This document shows positions 6,797 to 7,309 of a stretch of DNA of 7,309 nucleotides, piece by piece. The notes beneath the pieces were generated by a model. The model worked only from the letters and a program-made list of their open reading frames with translations, had not been told where the DNA came from and searched no databases. The stretch comes from Candidatus Competibacteraceae bacterium. Lineage in GTDB: Bacteria > Pseudomonadota > Gammaproteobacteria > Competibacterales > Competibacteraceae. Position numbers and translations under genes: made by a program. The DNA is taken from the NCBI GenBank assembly GCA_020445045.1, contig JAGRHI010000172.1:1-7309 (forward strand), in the 5' to 3' direction. The stretch's first letter is position 1, and every line of letters begins with the position of its first letter.

Positions 6797-7237
6797 GGGG
6801 CGGAAAGGCCGGCGCCGACGCCTGAAAGGGGCGCGGGGGCGCGGGACCCTGGAAAGCGAAAAGCCGCCGATCTTCGGCATGGTCCAGCGGGGCGGAGCGG
6901 TTGTTATCCGCCTGCTGGAAAACGTCCGGCAAACCACGATCCACCCGCTGATCCAGCGGTTCATCGCGCCGGGGACACGGGTGTACACCGACGAGTACGA
7001 CATCTACCATCGGTTGCCGGAATGGGGTTTCGACCACCATACCGTGTGCCATGGCCGGGGCGAATACGCTCGTGACGACGACGGCGATGGCTTCCATGAG
7101 GTCCATGTCAACACCACCGAGGGCTTCTGGTCGCTGCTGCGTTCCTGGTTGCGGCCCCATCGCGGGATCTCGCAAGAAAAACTGCCGCTCTACCTGGGCT
7201 TCTTTCAGTTCGTGCACAACGCTCGTCTTCGGGGCAA

Positions 7238-7258
7238 GGGCCTACTCAGGCCCCTTTT
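7238..7258 (+). terminator. Possible weak hairpin terminator at the 3' end of the transposase
   Basis: GGGCCT, a four-base loop ACTC, then AGGCCC followed by CTTTT. The stem is short but GC-rich. It lies inside the coding sequence and the T run is only four bases, so it may be chance. Confidence 0.25.
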
Positions 7259-7284
7259 GGAGTTACTGGTGGCGTAACCAGGCG

Positions 7285-7309
7285 AACTGTCCGGAATCCA
7301 CATTGAGCC
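7285..7309 (+). repeat. IS1595 right terminal inverted repeat
   Basis: Ends CCGGAATCCACATTGAGCC and is the exact reverse complement of 6244-6268. It runs to the last base of the window. Confidence 0.92.

Larger units (their letters stand above)
6349..7277 (+). pseudogene. IS1595-family transposase, split by a -1 frame change at an A7 run
   Basis: The first frame (6349-6825) carries an N-terminal zinc ribbon (CPHC at 28-31 and CERC at 53-56), a helix-turn-helix-like section (LNLSNAQIAQELGVNPNDVQRM) and the first catalytic Asp in GEVECDEAYVVAGHKG (Asp132). It then ends prematurely. The second frame, continuous from about 6792 to 7277, supplies the basic stretch GRKGRRRRLKGARGRG, the second Asp in VYTDEYDIYHR (about 215) and HVNTTEGFWSLLRSW, with the third-position Asn near 255 and a nearby Glu. 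Adding one A to the A7 run at 6790-6796 restores VKKKGRKG and one 309-residue protein, the usual size for the family. The simplest explanation is a one-base deletion in a homopolymer; slippage-based recoding or a sequencing error are alternatives. The ATG at 6349 has only a weak upstream ribosome site. The stop lies seven bases before the right repeat. Confidence 0.85.
6244..7309 (+). mobile_element. IS1595-family insertion sequence, 1066 bp
   Basis: The element is bounded by perfect 25-bp inverted repeats (6244-6268 and 7285-7309) and holds one transposase locus in two frames. The left flank before the repeat is TTTTAGCT (6236-6243). IS1595 elements usually make 8-bp target duplications, but the window ends exactly at the last base of the right repeat, so the duplication cannot be tested. 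The leader 6269-6348 between the left repeat and the transposase start shows no strong promoter by eye. Ending precisely at an IS terminus suggests a multi-copy element where assembly broke. Confidence 0.88.

Noticed and set aside
6564..7217. - strand open frame across the IS1595 transposase
   Set aside because: It is the antisense shadow of the transposase, whose zinc ribbon and catalytic residues read on the + strand.

Overview
The window looks like a proteobacterial chromosome fragment, probably gammaproteobacterial. That assignment is an inference from the overall GC-rich composition, the exosortase-type O-antigen polymerase/ligase style of the membrane protein, and the two insertion-sequence families (ISKra4 and IS1595). 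No RNA gene, CRISPR array, phage gene or defence system was seen.

Layout, left to right. At the left edge is the 3' part of an ISKra4-family transposase on the + strand, cut by the window start and joined without its own stop to foreign sequence at roughly 515-568. Next, on the - strand, comes a mosaic remnant: the first ~98 codons of an aldose-1-epimerase-like (mutarotase-fold) gene, fused in frame to an internal piece of a carbamoyl-phosphate synthase large subunit, itself carrying a one-base frameshift. From 1220 to 6220, all on the - strand, run four intact genes of a surface or secreted polysaccharide cluster. In transcription order these are a GT4 glycosyltransferase (AT-rich, 4952-6220), a membrane GT2 glycosyltransferase (3722-4852), a second GT4 glycosyltransferase (2536-3696) and an O-antigen polymerase/ligase-like membrane protein (1220-2539). 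The right edge (6244-7309) is an IS1595-family element with perfect 25-bp terminal inverted repeats. Its transposase is split by a -1 frame change at an A7 run.

How the genes fit together. The two GT4 enzymes and the GT2 enzyme would add sugars to a lipid-linked glycan on the cytoplasmic side of the inner membrane. The Wzy/WaaL-like protein would polymerise the repeat units or ligate the glycan to its acceptor. Short gaps and 4-base stop/start overlaps (2536-2539 and 1220-1223) indicate an operon with translational coupling. The IS1595 copy sits 23 bp upstream of the first glycosyltransferase start and keeps its ribosome binding site, but has probably replaced or displaced the natural upstream region.

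The ordinary reading is a glycan cluster eroded and bounded by IS elements. The points most worth checking are the in-frame mutarotase/CPSase chimera, the homopolymer tracts just after the starts of two glycosyltransferase genes, and whether the A7 site in the transposase is a mutation or a recoding site. I found no convincing new system.
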